Positions 1-7,600 are shown, counted from the first letter of the stretch. The stretch is DNA of 50,143 bases from Bacteroidales bacterium (GCA_017480525.1 JAFVAM010000098.1:1-50143); one strand, 5' to 3'. Notes: generated from the sequence alone by a model not told the origin. Numbers and translations: made by a program.

Positions 1-185
1 CCCTTGCTGTCGAGGGGAATGGAGTCGATGAAGAGCGGCCCTTCGGGACCGATTTCCTCCAGCCACAGGTTCTTTCCGGCACCGCCGTCGAGAGTGCCCT
101 CCAAAGTGAATCCGTCGTGAGAGCAGGCCGTGAGCGCCAATGCAGCCATCGCTGTCGCCAGTGTCGTTTTCAGATTGATTTTCAT
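1..185 (-). CDS. DUF4369-type lipoprotein, N-terminal part (cut by window edge)
   Basis: Only the first 61 codons are inside the window; the gene runs off the left edge. The translation begins MKINLKTTLATAMAALALTAC, a lipoprotein signal peptide with the lipobox cysteine at residue 21. The following residues (FTLEGTLDGGAGKNLWLEE, then an IDSIPLDSKG-like stretch) resemble the start of the DUF4369 beta domain that precedes thioredoxin-like domains in Bacteroidetes envelope proteins. It lies 16 bp downstream of aroC on the same strand, so it is probably the last visible member of the FKBP-aroC operon. Family assignment rests on a short segment and is moderate; a thioredoxin domain cannot be confirmed because it would lie outside the window. 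Confidence 0.65.
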   Translation of the reverse strand, partial: MKINLKTTLATAMAALALTACSHDGFTLEGTLDGGAGKNLWLEEIGPEGPLFIDSIPLDSK

Positions 186-201
186 TGTTTTTTGGAAATA
201 T

Positions 202-1167
202 TCAATTTGTTAAACCGTCAATGTCAGCTCTCCTGCATCGCCCTTCCATGAGGTCTGCCAGTGTCAGCGCCGCCATGGCCTCCACAATCACCGTAGCGCG
301 TGTCACCTGGCAGCGGTCGTGGCGGCCACCGACGAGCGTCGGCCGCAGTGTGCCCCCCTCTGTCAGGCATTCCACCTCGGTGGGCAGTGTCGCCACAGGG
401 TGGAAAGCCACGCGGAACTCCACGGGCATGCCGTTGCTGATGCCGCCCTGCACCCCGCCGCAGTGGTTAGTGCGTGTGGTGCCGTCGGCGTTCCATCGGT
501 CTATATATTCGCTTCCGATCATCCGTGCCGCCGCAAATCCGGCGCCCATCTCGAAGCCGATAGCCGAGGGAATGCTCATCATGGCCTGAGCCAGGCGGGC
601 GCCCAGCTTGTCGAACACCGGCTCGCCCACGCCGGCCCGCAGCCCCGTGATGCGACAGCGCACCGTTCCGCCACGTGTGTCGTTGGCAGCCTCGGGACCG
701 AGAGTTTCCACCTCGGCGGCGATGGCCACCGGCGCAACCACCTGCTTGGCGATGGCTCCTGCCACCACTCGCGCCACCGTCTCGCGGGCCGACGCGCGGC
801 CGCCGCCGCGATGGTCGCGGATGCCGTATTTGGCCTGGTAGGTGTAGTCGGCGTGTCCCGGCCGGTAGGCATCGGCCAGCAAGTCGTAGTCCTCCGGGCG
901 GTAGTCCCTGTTCTTGATGCCGAAGGCTATGGGGGTGCCAAGGGTTACGCCGTCGAGGATGCCGGCGTGGAATTCCACGCTGTCCTCCTCGCGGCGCGCT
1001 GTGGTGCCGTCGACGGTGCCAGTGCGCCGACGCGCCAGATCCCGGCCGAGGGCCTCCATGTCCACCCGAAGCCCCGCAGGGCAGCCGTCCAAAATGCCAC
1101 CTACGGCGAGCCCGTGGGACTCGCCGTAGGTCGTCAGGCGGAAGTGTGTGCCAAAAGTGTTGCCCAC
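202..1167 (-). CDS. aroC: Chorismate synthase, unusually short
   Basis: Converts 5-enolpyruvylshikimate-3-phosphate to chorismate, the last common step of aromatic amino acid synthesis; the family needs reduced FMN. Seen: the N-terminal signature GNTFGTHFRLTTYGESHG, the YRPGHADYTYQAKYGIRDHR block, GGGRASARET, and near the C-terminus GGRHDRCQVTRA followed by VEAMAALTLADL. The protein is 321 residues against about 350-360 in relatives. The shortfall is concentrated after AKQVVAPVAIAA, where the family normally carries a ~60-residue segment up to GDSIGG; here about 25 residues lead to DTRGG. Both ends are intact, so this looks like an internal contraction and not a truncation. The start is 7 bp beyond the FKBP gene stop, indicating co-transcription. 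Confidence 0.93.
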   Translation of the reverse strand: MGNTFGTHFRLTTYGESHGLAVGGILDGCPAGLRVDMEALGRDLARRRTGTVDGTTARREEDSVEFHAGILDGVTLGTPIAFGIKNRDYRPEDYDLLADAYRPGHADYTYQAKYGIRDHRGGGRASARETVARVVAGAIAKQVVAPVAIAAEVETLGPEAANDTRGGTVRCRITGLRAGVGEPVFDKLGARLAQAMMSIPSAIGFEMGAGFAAARMIGSEYIDRWNADGTTRTNHCGGVQGGISNGMPVEFRVAFHPVATLPTEVECLTEGGTLRPTLVGGRHDRCQVTRATVIVEAMAALTLADLMEGRCRRADIDGLTN

Positions 1168-1174
1168 GCGTCCG

Positions 1175-2026
1175 CTATTTTTTTCCCTGTGGGTTGATTT
1201 CCAGAAGCTCCACCTCGAAGATGAGCGTCGAACCCGGAGGAATGCTTCCCATGTCGTTCATGCCGTAGCCCAGGTTGTAGGGGATGTAGAGAATGTACTT
1301 CGACCCCTCGTCCATCAGCTGCAGGCCTTCGGTCCATCCGGCGATGACCTCGTTGAGGCGGAATTCGGCGGGGGTGCCGCGGTCTTTGCTGCTGTCGAAC
1401 ACGGTGCCGTCGATAAGCTTGCCGACGTAGTGCACCTTCACAAGGTCGGTGGCCGCGGGCTTTTTGCCGTTGCCTTTGTTCACCATGCGGTATTTCAGGC
1501 CGCTCTTTGTGCTGTAGACCGACTTGTTGTTGCCTATTTCCTTCATGAACTTCTCGCCACGCTCAATGTTTTCCTGGGCGAGCTGTTCGTTCTGCTTGCG
1601 CGCGGAAGCCTGACGCTCCTCGAACTCGCGCTGGAAGCGCTGCAGCAGCGGCATGGCCGTCTCGTCGCCGAAGAGCGGGTGACCCTCGGCGCAGTCTCTC
1701 ATGGCGAGACCAACCATCTTGCCGTTGATACCCAGCTTCTGCGTCTGCCACTGGCGGTACACGTCGCGCCCGATGGCGTAGGAGGCCGAATCGTTGAAAG
1801 TCGCCGGCTGGGCGTTCATGTGGTCGTAGGCGCTGGCCTTCCACTCATTGGTCTTGGCCTCGGCCTGTGCTTTCTCGTAGGCATCGGCTTTGGCCTTCAG
1901 GTCGTTGTATTGGGCCTCCGTCATCGTGACCTTGCCCTTCTTCACCTTGATTTCCTGCGCTTGGCAGAGGGTGCTTTGAAGTCCGAAAATAGTGATGGCT
2001 GCCGCCACCCAAACTACCTTTTTCAT
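1175..2026 (-). CDS. FKBP-type peptidyl-prolyl cis-trans isomerase (FkpA/Mip-like), exported
   Basis: A periplasmic-type proline isomerase of 283 residues. A signal peptide (MKKVVWVAAAITIFGLQSTLCQAQ) is followed by a charged, Ala/Glu-rich helical region (about 30-165) like the dimerisation arm of FkpA/Mip proteins. A C-terminal FKBP domain (about 170-280) contains VHYVGKLIDGTVFDSS, the VIAGWTEGLQLM motif and IPPGSTLIFEVELLEI, all typical of the FK506-binding fold. First gene of an apparent operon with aroC 7 bp downstream. An in-frame glutamine-rich linker (RKQNEQLAQENIERGEKF) probably forms the helix connecting the two domains. Folding or holding of envelope proteins is inferred from the family. 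Confidence 0.92.
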   Translation of the reverse strand: MKKVVWVAAAITIFGLQSTLCQAQEIKVKKGKVTMTEAQYNDLKAKADAYEKAQAEAKTNEWKASAYDHMNAQPATFNDSASYAIGRDVYRQWQTQKLGINGKMVGLAMRDCAEGHPLFGDETAMPLLQRFQREFEERQASARKQNEQLAQENIERGEKFMKEIGNNKSVYSTKSGLKYRMVNKGNGKKPAATDLVKVHYVGKLIDGTVFDSSKDRGTPAEFRLNEVIAGWTEGLQLMDEGSKYILYIPYNLGYGMNDMGSIPPGSTLIFEVELLEINPQGKK

Positions 2027-2060
2027 AGTGTCTCTTATATGTTTCTTTTCAGGGGTTTAT

Positions 2061-2121
2061 GCGCCAAACTTTGAGTTTCGGGCAAAGGCTGCGCGAGCGG
2101 CACTCAAAACTCAAAGCCTGG
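2061..2121. repeat. Inverted repeat between butyrate kinase and FKBP gene
   Basis: CTTTGAGTTT at 2069-2078 is matched perfectly by AAACTCAAAG at 2107-2116, flanked by GCCA and TGGC that can extend the stem. It lies 23 bp past the stop of the butyrate kinase gene (minus strand). There is no T-run after the stem on the minus strand, so a factor-independent terminator is not supported; it could be an mRNA 3'-end stem or an inverted pair of the heptad-like spacer sequences seen elsewhere. Confidence 0.5.
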
Positions 2122-2143
2122 CACTTGGAAATCGTGCGGTAGA

Positions 2144-3235
2144 TTATTTGTATTCTTTCACCTGTACGCCGTCGAGCACCTCTTTGCCGCAGATGGCGAG
2201 GGCAAGCATCTCGTTCTCGCCCTTGTAGATTTTCACGGGGGCGATCCATTCGACGCGCTCGGTGATCTGGGCCATCCAGGGCTTGCTGTAGGCAATGCCG
2301 CCGGTGAGCAGGATGGCGTCGACCTTGCCGTTGACCACAGCGGCCAGACGGCTGATCTCCATGGCCACCTGGTAGCAGAAAGCATCGACCAGCAGCTTGC
2401 ACTTCTCGTCGCCTGCCAGGGCGCGTTTCTCCACCTCGTAGGCGTCGTTGGTGCCGAGGTAGGCCACGAAGCCGCCTTCGGCGGTGACCATCTTCTTCAG
2501 CTGCGCCTCGGTGTATTTGCCGCTCGTGGCCACCTCGATGAGCTTGGAGGCGTTGATGCTGCCGCAGCGCGTGGGGGAGAAGGCGCCGAGGCCGCAGAGG
2601 GCGCGGTTCACTTCGACGCAGTGGCCGTGCTGGTGCACACCCACGCTGACGCCGCCGCCCATGTGGGCGATGATGAGGTTCAGGTCCTCATAGTGCTTGC
2701 CGAGCTCGCGGGCATAGAGCTTGGCGGTCATCTTCTGGTTCAGGCAGTGCCAGATGACGCCCTCGTGGCTCGGATCGAGGTCGAAGACGGGGTGGCCGCT
2801 GATCTTGGCGTATTCCGGACGCTCGTCGACGATGCCGGGGTCGGCGATGTAGGCGCACTCCAGCCCGATCTCCTTGGCGATGGCGTCGCTGATGAGAGCC
2901 CCGAGATTGCAGGCGTGCTTGCCCTGGATGCCGGCGTGGCACTCCTCTTTCATCAGGTCGTTCACACGGTAGCATCCGCTCTCGCAGGGACGCGTCAGGC
3001 CGCCGCGGCCCATGACCACGGCTATCTCGTCGGTGCTCACGCCGTGGCGCTTCACCATGTCGAGGATGGCTCCTTTGCGGTAGTCGAACTGGTCTGCTAC
3101 TTCCTTGAATTTCTGTATCTCCTCAATCGGGTGGGAGAGGTTCTCTGTGAAAACTTCGTTCTCGCCTTCGTAGATGGCGGCTTTCGTCGATGTGGCACCG
3201 GGATTGATTACCAGCGTGTACTTTTTGTTGCTCAT
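2144..3235 (-). CDS. buk: Butyrate kinase
   Basis: Acetokinase-superfamily enzyme that interconverts butyryl phosphate plus ADP and butyrate plus ATP. The 363-residue product starts MSNKKYTLVINPGATSTKAA, the phosphate-1 motif of the ASKHA fold. It continues with VVMGRGGLTRP, NLIIAHMGGGVSVGVHQHG, the SPTRCGSINASKL block and ILLTGGIAYSKPW, all characteristic of butyrate kinases. The ATG at 3235 is chosen because the longer reading frame (to 3307) adds a non-family charged extension and because the promoter-like element lies at 3319-3351. No phosphotransbutyrylase gene is adjacent, so the acyl-phosphate supply must come from elsewhere. Branched-chain acid kinases are an alternative substrate class. 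Confidence 0.93.
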   Translation of the reverse strand: MSNKKYTLVINPGATSTKAAIYEGENEVFTENLSHPIEEIQKFKEVADQFDYRKGAILDMVKRHGVSTDEIAVVMGRGGLTRPCESGCYRVNDLMKEECHAGIQGKHACNLGALISDAIAKEIGLECAYIADPGIVDERPEYAKISGHPVFDLDPSHEGVIWHCLNQKMTAKLYARELGKHYEDLNLIIAHMGGGVSVGVHQHGHCVEVNRALCGLGAFSPTRCGSINASKLIEVATSGKYTEAQLKKMVTAEGGFVAYLGTNDAYEVEKRALAGDEKCKLLVDAFCYQVAMEISRLAAVVNGKVDAILLTGGIAYSKPWMAQITERVEWIAPVKIYKGENEMLALAICGKEVLDGVQVKEYK

Positions 3236-3318
3236 ATCTGTATTTGTATTTTGTTTTTTTCTTTCTTTCGCTCTGCCGAAGCGGCTGCTCTCTACGGCAG
3301 TCCTCAATAAATCAGGTG

Positions 3319-3351
3319 CAAAGATAAGAAAAAAAAATCATTCTGTGCAAA
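3319..3351 (-). promoter_or_regulatory. buk: Bacteroidetes-type promoter for butyrate kinase
   Basis: On the minus strand TTTG (3351-3348), 21 bp spacer and TATCTTTG (3326-3319), matching the TTTG / TAnnTTTG consensus. It lies about 85 bp upstream of the ATG at 3235, leaving a leader of roughly 75 nt. Confidence 0.7.
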
Positions 3352-3570
3352 TTATTTTTTAACACTTTCCCCCCGAACACCCGTTTTCCGCCCAGGGTCA
3401 AACATAATATGCTGAAAAATAGCGAAAACGGGTTTCCTCTCCCGCTGAAAAAATCTTTTCTCCCCTTCCTGTCTAAATGTTAAAAAAAACCTCCATAAAC
3501 GATAAATATATATCGATACATATATCGAATATGTCAAATGTACGTAACCTGCTGACACAGTAGGGGGAAA
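3352..3570. other. Intergenic AT-rich segment with CGATA-type motifs
   Basis: No gene is supported between butyrate kinase and the ChrA pair. The stretch contains AT-rich DNA with three similarly oriented CGATA/CGATA/CGAAT pentamers at 3500, 3514 and 3526, embedded in alternating AT. It ends at the palindromic element starting at 3571. No operator function can be assigned from the sequence. Confidence 0.4.
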
Positions 3571-3657
3571 CCACCTACCAACGCCCTATCAACTCCTTAC
3601 CAACTCCTACCCAACTCCTACCACAGTAGGACATGATTGGGAGATGGAAGGGGGTTG
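3571..3657. repeat. Dispersed palindromic element, copy 1
   Basis: The left arm has tandem CAACTCCTACC-like units (ACTCCTTACC, AACTCCTACC, AACTCCTACC). The centre CCTACCACAGTAGG is palindromic apart from one change. The right arm ends GATTGGGAGATGGAAGGGGGTTG. Left arm, centre and right arm all align with copy 3 (48028-48104) and, less closely, copy 2 (27191-27261). It lies 38 bp beyond the stop of the ChrA-like gene at 3695 and roughly 220 bp upstream of the buk promoter. Confidence 0.85.
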
Positions 3658-3694
3658 AAATGTTAAAAACAGGGACTTGGAGGGGGAGGAGGGG

Positions 3695-4321
3695 TCAGAG
3701 GCCGTAGACGAGGATGCCGGCGAGGGCGGAGAGGAGGATGAGGGTGATGGGGGAGGAGAGGAACGCGAGGTTGAGCCTGCCGGCGCGGAGGCGGCGGCGT
3801 GGGACGAGGGAGAGGGCGAGGACGACGGCGAAGACGAGGAAGGAGAAGAGTTGTGTGTGTGCGGGGAGTGGAGAGTTGGGGGATGGGGGAGCGAAAGCGG
3901 CGGGCATGAGGGAGACGGCGGCGGCGGCAATGAGTCCGACGACGGTGAGGCGGAGGACGGGGAAGAGGGTGGCGAGGAGGGGATGGCCCTGGTGGGCGAT
4001 GAGCCATCGTCCGACGAGGAGGATGAGGAGGAGCGGGACAGCGAGGACGGCAAGGGAGGCGGCGACGGCGGCGAGGACGGCAAGGGGCTGGCTGTGGCCG
4101 GCGTTGAGGACGGCGGTGTAGCCGGTGAAGGTGGCGGCGTTGATGCCCACGGGGCCGGGGGTGAGTTGCGAGATGGCAAGGATGTCGGCGAAGTCCGTGG
4201 GACTGACCCACTGGTGGCGGACGACGACCTGGTCCTGTATGAGGGCTATCATGGAGTAGCCGCCGCCGAAGGTGAAGGCTCCGATGAGGAGGAATGTGAG
4301 GATGAGCTGCAGGAATAGCAT
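3695..4321 (-). CDS. Chromate transporter family protein, second half-size subunit
   Basis: A membrane protein of 208 residues with the half-size ChrA domain: an N-terminal helix leading into GAFTFGGGYSMIALIQDQVV, then the ISQLTPGPVGINAATFTGY loop, followed by four to five further hydrophobic helices. Half-size ChrA proteins usually occur as adjacent pairs that work together; the partner is the next gene upstream (4390-4923). The family exports chromate, but many gut Bacteroidales members have unproven substrates. Coding DNA is very GC-rich with strongly G-ended codons on the opposite strand, which creates long antisense open frames. Confidence 0.88.
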   Translation of the reverse strand: MLFLQLILTFLLIGAFTFGGGYSMIALIQDQVVVRHQWVSPTDFADILAISQLTPGPVGINAATFTGYTAVLNAGHSQPLAVLAAVAASLAVLAVPLLLILLVGRWLIAHQGHPLLATLFPVLRLTVVGLIAAAAVSLMPAAFAPPSPNSPLPAHTQLFSFLVFAVVLALSLVPRRRLRAGRLNLAFLSSPITLILLSALAGILVYGL

Positions 4322-4324
4322 TTT

Positions 4325-4410
4325 TCTTTCAGACTTTTCTGTTTCTCGATTTGTTTTTCAAATCTGCCGGTGCTTTCAGTTTTCGGCTTTCATTTTCCAA
4401 TTTTGTATTT
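4325..4410. repeat. Degenerate heptad-period spacer between the two ChrA-like genes
   Basis: The spacer reads as loosely repeated 7-mers of pyrimidine-rich type, for example TTTTCGG, CTTTCAT, TTTCCAA, TTTTGTA in succession. The array runs into the last codons (…KYKIGK) of the upstream ChrA gene. Comparable 7-bp periodic spacers occur at 4925, 16508, 21846, 23829 and 39660. Confidence 0.55.
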
Positions 4411-4923
4411 GACAAGCCCTCCGAGGAGAGCGGCGAGGAGGACGACGACGGGGCTGACGCCGAGGCAGGCGACGAGGAGGCAGGCGAGGAGGGGGAGCCA
4501 GCAGTTGCGCAGCGAGATGCGGGCTTTGCGGGCGAGGTTGAAGACGGGTGCCGCGATGAGGGCGACGACGGCCGGGCGGAGGGCGAGGAAGGCGTGGCGG
4601 ACGGCGGGGAGGTCGCGGAAATGGCGGAAGGCTATGGCGATGATGAGGATGAGGAGGATGGGCATGAGGATGTTGGCACCGACGGCGACGAGGGCGCCGC
4701 GGGTGCCGCGGAGGCGCTGTCCGACGAGGGAGGCTATGTTGGCGGCAAGGATGCCGGGCATGGTCTGGGCAACGGCGAGGGCGTCGAGGAAGTCCTCGTC
4801 GGTCATCCATCCGTGGCGTTCAACGACTTCGCGCTGGATGAGGGGTATCATGGCGTATCCGCCACCGATGGTGAAGGCGCCGATTTTGAAAAAAGTTGCA
4901 AAGAGTTCACAATATTTTGCCAT
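4390..4923 (-). CDS. Chromate transporter family protein, first half-size subunit
   Basis: A 177-residue half-size ChrA-family membrane protein. Seen: KIGAFTIGGGYAMIPLIQRE, VERHGWMTDEDFLDALAVAQ and MPGILAANIASLVG, the conserved cytoplasmic-loop signature, then hydrophobic helices LMPILLILIIAIAF, LRPAVVALIAAPVF and two C-terminal helices. It is transcribed just before the second half (69 bp apart), fitting the paired, oppositely oriented subunit model for short-chain ChrA proteins. The substrate is not visible from the sequence; chromate or sulfate-like anions are the family precedent. Confidence 0.88.
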   Translation of the reverse strand: MAKYCELFATFFKIGAFTIGGGYAMIPLIQREVVERHGWMTDEDFLDALAVAQTMPGILAANIASLVGQRLRGTRGALVAVGANILMPILLILIIAIAFRHFRDLPAVRHAFLALRPAVVALIAAPVFNLARKARISLRNCWLPLLACLLVACLGVSPVVVLLAALLGGLVKYKIGK

Positions 4924-4924
4924 G

Positions 4925-5035
4925 TTTTGAGTTTTTATGCTTTGAGTTTTAAGTTTTGGGTTCTGTTTTCTTTTCTTTTTCTGATTTCCACTTCACTCAC
5001 TGCGCAAAGTTCAAAACTTAAGGTTCAACAGGATA
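4925..5035. repeat. Degenerate heptad-period spacer upstream of ChrA/TerC divergence
   Basis: The spacer contains successive GAGTTTT, GAGTTTT, AAGTTTT, GGGTTCT units and, further right, AGTTCAA, AACTTAA, GGTTCAA. It separates the divergent ChrA pair and the terC-like gene. No clear TAnnTTTG promoter was found in either direction here. Confidence 0.5.
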
Positions 5036-5065
5036 GATAACATTGAAACAGAGATTTTATTGTAT

Positions 5066-6031
5066 ATGAACGGTTTGTTTTTTGGTTTGTTCATGGCATT
5101 CGTGATGGTGATGCTGATGCTGGACCTTTTTGTGTTCCACAAGAGAGACAAGGTGGTGACGGTGAAGGAGGCGACGCTGCAGACGGCGATGTGGGTCGGG
5201 CTTGCGATAGGGTTCGCGGTGCTGGTGTATTTCTTCGGCGACTGGATGATGCCGCCGACGGGCAGCGAGGGCGGCGACCTGCAGGCCTACCGCAGCGAGA
5301 TGGTGCAGGAGTTTCTGGCGGGCTATTTCCTGGAGGAGAGCCTTTCGATAGACAATATTTTTGTGATGATAATGATTTTCACCTCGTTTGGCATCAAGAA
5401 GGAGTACTACCACAGGGTGCTTTTCTGGGGTATCTTCGGAGCCATCGTGCTGAGGTTTGTCTTCATTTTTGCCCTTGGGGCGCTGGTGACGAAGTTTGCC
5501 TGGCTGTTGGCGGTGTTCGGCTTAGTGCTGATATACAGTGGCGTGAAGATGTTTTTGGACAAAGGAGAGGAGGAGGTGGACACAGCGAACCATCCGATGG
5601 TGCGTTTCGCGTCGAGATGGTTCCCGGTGACGAAGGAGAGTTTCGGCCACGATTTCTTCCACCGCGTGGACGGAAGATGGATGATGACGCCGCTGTTTCT
5701 GGTGCTGCTGGTGATTGAGTTTTCGGACATTATTTTCGCCGTGGACTCCATCCCGGCGGTCTTTTCGGTGACCACAAAGCCTGTGGTTGTCTATACGTCC
5801 AATATCTTTGCCATCATGGGTTTGCGCTCGCTGTTTTTCCTGCTGAGCGATGTGGCAGACCGCTTCTGGCTGCTGCACTACGGACTTGGCGGGCTGCTGG
5901 TGTTTATCGGGGTGAAGATGATTGGGGGCGAGATTTTCGGATGGGAGATTTCGACGATGACGTCGCTGGCGGTGATTGTGGGCATTCTGGTGGTCAGCGT
6001 GGGGCTTTCGGTGGCCATCAAACGGAAATGA
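5066..6031 (+). CDS. TerC/Alx-family integral membrane protein
   Basis: A polytopic protein of 321 residues with about nine hydrophobic helices. It carries the TerC hallmarks: ESLSIDNIFVM in the first repeat and IIFAVDSIPAVFSVT in the second, with conserved acidic residues inside membrane segments. A charged linker (DKGEEEVDTANHPMVRFASRWFP) separates the halves. The family is linked to metal homeostasis (Mn/Ca export or metallation at the translocon) and to tellurite or pH stress in other bacteria; the exact role here is not shown. The ATG at 5066 is preferred over the in-frame TTG at 5060. It stands alone on the plus strand and is followed immediately by a terminator. Confidence 0.9.
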   Translation: MNGLFFGLFMAFVMVMLMLDLFVFHKRDKVVTVKEATLQTAMWVGLAIGFAVLVYFFGDWMMPPTGSEGGDLQAYRSEMVQEFLAGYFLEESLSIDNIFVMIMIFTSFGIKKEYYHRVLFWGIFGAIVLRFVFIFALGALVTKFAWLLAVFGLVLIYSGVKMFLDKGEEEVDTANHPMVRFASRWFPVTKESFGHDFFHRVDGRWMMTPLFLVLLVIEFSDIIFAVDSIPAVFSVTTKPVVVYTSNIFAIMGLRSLFFLLSDVADRFWLLHYGLGGLLVFIGVKMIGGEIFGWEISTMTSLAVIVGILVVSVGLSVAIKRK

Positions 6032-6032
6032 A

Positions 6033-6068
6033 AAAAAAGGCTGACGCCGTGATTGCGTCAGCTTTTTT
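6033..6068 (+). terminator. Factor-independent terminator, probably bidirectional
   Basis: CTGACGC (6041-6047) and GCGTCAG (6055-6061) form a 7-bp stem around a 7-nt loop. The stem is preceded by an A-run and followed by CTTTTTTT. It directly follows the TerC stop. The A-run on the other side could also end transcription arriving from adk. Confidence 0.9.
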
Positions 6069-6089
6069 TCTTACGTGTCACTTTTTTAT

Positions 6090-6737
6090 TCATTCTTTAT
6101 TTTTCATGACAAGTTTGAGGGTCTGGCAGATGCGGGCGTTAGTCTCGGCTATTTCGCCGCTGCCGTCGACGGTGACGAGCATGCCGCTGACGCGGTAGTA
6201 GTCGAGGACGGGTTGTGTCTGTTGGTCGTAGAGGTCAATGCGGTGGCGGATGACGTCCTCGGTGTCGTCGGCACGGCCGCTGATGGCGGCGCGTTCGTGG
6301 ATGCGGCGGACAAGTTCGTCGCGAGGCACGTCGATGGCGACAACGCAGTCTATTTTGCGCTGCAGGCGGGAGAACATGAACTCGAGGGTCTGGGCTTGGG
6401 AGACGGTGCGGGGGAAGCCGTCGATGATGCATCCTTCGGGGCGGTGGGGTTCGCCTTTCAGTTCGCGGTCCCAGGGGTCGACGGCGTCGTCGGGGTTGGG
6501 GAGTGTGGAGCGCTGGCGCAGGGCGCGGTCGAGGAGGGGGACGACGATGTCGTCGCCCACGAGGTCGCCGCAGTTCATGATGGCTTGGGCGCGGAGGCCG
6601 AGGGGAGTGGCGAGACGTACTTCCTGGCGGAGAAGGTCGCCGGTGGAGATGTGGAGGAAGTCGAACTTCTCGGCCAGGAGCTGTGCCTGGGTGCCTTTGC
6701 CGGCGCCGGGGGCACCGAAGATGACGATGTTGATCAT
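6090..6737 (-). CDS. adk: Adenylate kinase
   Basis: Catalyses ATP + AMP to 2 ADP. Seen in 215 residues: P-loop GAPGAGKGTQ (8-17), the AMP-binding STGDLLR motif, DGFPRTVSQAQ, the short LID-type ERAAISGRADDTEDVIRHRI and the C-terminal helix. There is an unusual ~25-residue insertion (roughly 74-100, containing RQRSTLPNPDDAVDPWDREL) between the NMP-binding region and the GFPRT motif. The LID is of the short, zinc-free kind. The gene lies 57 bp downstream of the LytTR regulator on the same strand, so it may be read with the efflux/two-component operon, and ends at a shared terminator. Confidence 0.93.
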   Translation of the reverse strand: MINIVIFGAPGAGKGTQAQLLAEKFDFLHISTGDLLRQEVRLATPLGLRAQAIMNCGDLVGDDIVVPLLDRALRQRSTLPNPDDAVDPWDRELKGEPHRPEGCIIDGFPRTVSQAQTLEFMFSRLQRKIDCVVAIDVPRDELVRRIHERAAISGRADDTEDVIRHRIDLYDQQTQPVLDYYRVSGMLVTVDGSGEIAETNARICQTLKLVMKNKE

Positions 6738-6794
6738 ATTTATTGTGTGTTAATGCGTTGTTGTGTTTGTTTTTTTAATTATAGCATTGGCGGG

Positions 6795-7565
6795 TCAGGC
6801 GGTGTACCACTGTTTGAATTCGGGGACGCGGGCTTTGGAGATGATGATACGTTCGGGGGTGGGGACGGAGAGGGTGAGGGCGAGTTTGGAGATGGGCCAG
6901 ATGGATATTTCCTGAATGGCGGGATGGGAGACGATGTACTGGCGGTTGGCGCGGAAGAAGCGTGTGGGGTCGAGTTGTTCCATGATGATGTCCAACGGGC
7001 GGTCGACAATCTGCTGGTGGCCGTCGAAGAAGATGGCCCGGGTGATTTTGTCCTCGAGGTAGAGGCAGGCTATCTTGCTGACGTCGATGGGGATGAGCTT
7101 GTCGCGCATGGGGATGAGGAAGTGGCTTTTGTAGTGAGTGCTCATCTGTCGTACGACGTCGGCGGTGTGCGTGTTGTGGCTGTCATGGCCGATGTAGCGC
7201 AGGGCGGTGGTGAATTTCTCGATAGTGTGGTGCAGGGCCTCGCGCGAGATGGGTTTGAGCAGGTAGTCCAGGCTGTTGACTTTGAAGGCGTCGAGGGCGT
7301 ATTGGTCGTAGGCCGTGGTGAAGACAATGGGGCAGGGGATGTCGACGGTGTCGAAGATGCGGAAGGAGAGGCCGTCGGCGAGGTGTATGTCCATGAAGAC
7401 AAGGTCGGGGTGGCTGTTCTGCTGGAGGTATTCCACGCTTTCCTCGATGCTCTGGAGGATGGCCACCACGCGGGCGTCAGGAATTTCCTCGGACAGGAGG
7501 CGTTGGAGGTGGTGGGCGGCGATTTCTTCGTCCTCGATGATGACGATGGTTTCTATTTTTTTCAT
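6795..7565 (-). CDS. LytTR-family response regulator
   Basis: A two-component response regulator of 256 residues. The receiver domain (1-120) has the acidic pair ED at 11-12, the phospho-acceptor Asp59 in LVFMDIHLADG, Thr83/84 in VFTTAYDQYAL and Lys104 in YLLKPIS. The C-terminal domain (about 145-254) matches LytTR DNA-binding modules: FLIPMRDKLIPIDVSKIACL, FFRANRQYIVS and the terminal LSVPTPERIIISKARVPEFK. It sits 35 bp downstream of its histidine kinase and at the end of the efflux operon, so control of that operon or of cell-envelope stress genes is likely. LytTR regulators bind imperfect direct repeats, but none could be assigned with confidence. Confidence 0.94.
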   Translation of the reverse strand: MKKIETIVIIEDEEIAAHHLQRLLSEEIPDARVVAILQSIEESVEYLQQNSHPDLVFMDIHLADGLSFRIFDTVDIPCPIVFTTAYDQYALDAFKVNSLDYLLKPISREALHHTIEKFTTALRYIGHDSHNTHTADVVRQMSTHYKSHFLIPMRDKLIPIDVSKIACLYLEDKITRAIFFDGHQQIVDRPLDIIMEQLDPTRFFRANRQYIVSHPAIQEISIWPISKLALTLSVPTPERIIISKARVPEFKQWYTA

Positions 7566-7600
7566 AGCGTTTTTTGTGTGGGGTGTTTCTTTTTTGTTTT

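Noticed and set aside
3677..5040. Long Glu/Asp/Gly-rich plus-strand frames opposite the ChrA pair
   Set aside because: Low-complexity products arise because the ChrA genes are Ala/Leu/Pro-rich with GC-ended codons; the minus strand carries the family motifs.
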